The notes below the pieces were generated by a model. That model worked only from the letters and a program-made list of their open reading frames with translations. It made no database searches and had not been told where the DNA came from. The translations under genes and the position numbers were made by a program. From Candidatus Methanophaga sp. GoMg3.2 (GTDB lineage: Archaea; Halobacteriota; Syntropharchaeia; Alkanophagales; Methanospirareceae): 5,465 nt of DNA. Shown here piece by piece: positions 5,304 through 5,465 of the stretch (positions are counted from its first letter, which is position 1; every line of letters starts with the position of its first letter). The stretch lies in NCBI GenBank assembly GCA_013180565.1, contig QBUN01000266.1, positions 1 to 5,465 on the forward strand, written 5' to 3'.

Positions 5304-5465
5304 TTAGAGATAACACCTACAAAAATCCACATTCCGTTTCAGCTCTTCGTAATTCATCTCCCCCTTCTCTTTATTCCGCCAAAAAGTCTCTATAACTATG
5401 TATTTACAATTCGTTCTTTTCAACATGTCGAAGATCGCATCGAAATCCAACTCTCCCGCCCCTAT
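5304..5465 (-). CDS. C-terminal 53 residues of a sugar phosphate isomerase/epimerase-like TIM-barrel protein (5' end outside window)
   Basis: On the minus strand a frame is open from the right edge to the TAA at 5306-5304, giving 53 residues. The start lies outside the window. The sequence opens GAGELDFDAIFDMLKRTN, then KYIVIETFW, then NYEELKRNVDFCRCYL. This is the typical end of xylose-isomerase-like barrels (AP_endonuc_2 family): a G-x-G-x-h-D-F stretch, a helix, the last barrel strand ending in Glu, and a final helix that begins with aligned polar residues and ends in an aromatic-rich tail. Such enzymes isomerise or epimerise sugars or related acids using a divalent metal; the Glu after IVI would be near the site. 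Substrate cannot be told from the fragment. It converges on the large gene, so it is a separate transcript. The family call is moderately firm and the reading frame firmer. Confidence 0.65.
   Translation of the reverse strand: MGAGELDFDAIFDMLKRTNCKYIVIETFWRNKEKGEMNYEELKRNVDFCRCYL

Noticed and set aside
5126..5395. Plus-strand frame of 89 residues starting ATG at 5126
   Set aside because: No Shine-Dalgarno site, no recognisable domain, noise-like composition, and much of it is antisense to the better-supported minus-strand coding end (5304-5465).

Overview
The window looks archaeal, most likely from a methanogen- or ANME-like euryarchaeote, though lineage cannot be fixed from 5.5 kb. The evidence is a giant secreted protein with about 22 N-X-S/T sequons, a cell-wall-binding-2-like and DUF11-like surface architecture, a PGF-plus-membrane-segment-plus-arginine motif of the kind read by archaeosortase, and a gingipain-type (C25) peptidase domain.

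Layout. Positions 1-195 (+) are the 3' end of a gene for an extracytoplasmic protein that I do not recognise. Its last 32 nt overlap the start of a 1602-residue gene (164-4972, +) in another reading frame, so the two genes are probably one transcript with coupled translation. The large gene fills almost all of the window. After it comes a 331-nt convergent intergenic region (4973-5303). This holds a short tandem duplication, an inverted repeat built from 10-bp units, a T-rich stretch and a weak hairpin, with no credible gene. From 5304 to the right edge, on the minus strand, is the C-terminal end of a second gene. It has no start in the window and resembles a sugar phosphate isomerase/epimerase (xylose-isomerase-like TIM barrel).

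The 1602-residue protein is the main item. In order it has: a very basic N-terminus and signal/anchor segment (1-48); a cell-wall-binding-2-like half unit (~53-95); a GHL-type glycosidase-like TIM barrel with a C-x-C-x2-C cluster (~120-410); a second cell-wall-binding-2-like unit (~423-560); a DUF11/CARDB-like beta sandwich (~580-785) interrupted by a two-helix membrane hairpin whose first helix begins with PGF and ends in RRK; a cysteine-rich Ig-like module (~786-885); a C25 peptidase domain with apparent catalytic H1132 and C1170 (~890-1300); a beta-rich linker (~1300-1420); and two tandem GW(N)-type repeats (~1422-1594).

The predicted topology puts the glycosidase-like half and the peptidase half both outside the cell, joined by a hairpin through the membrane. 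A plausible role, inferred only, is surface processing or breakdown of glycoproteins, either the cell's own S-layer or environmental detritus. The internal PGF-type signal raises the possibility that an archaeosortase cuts the chain into two surface proteins. Everything beyond the motifs is inference.
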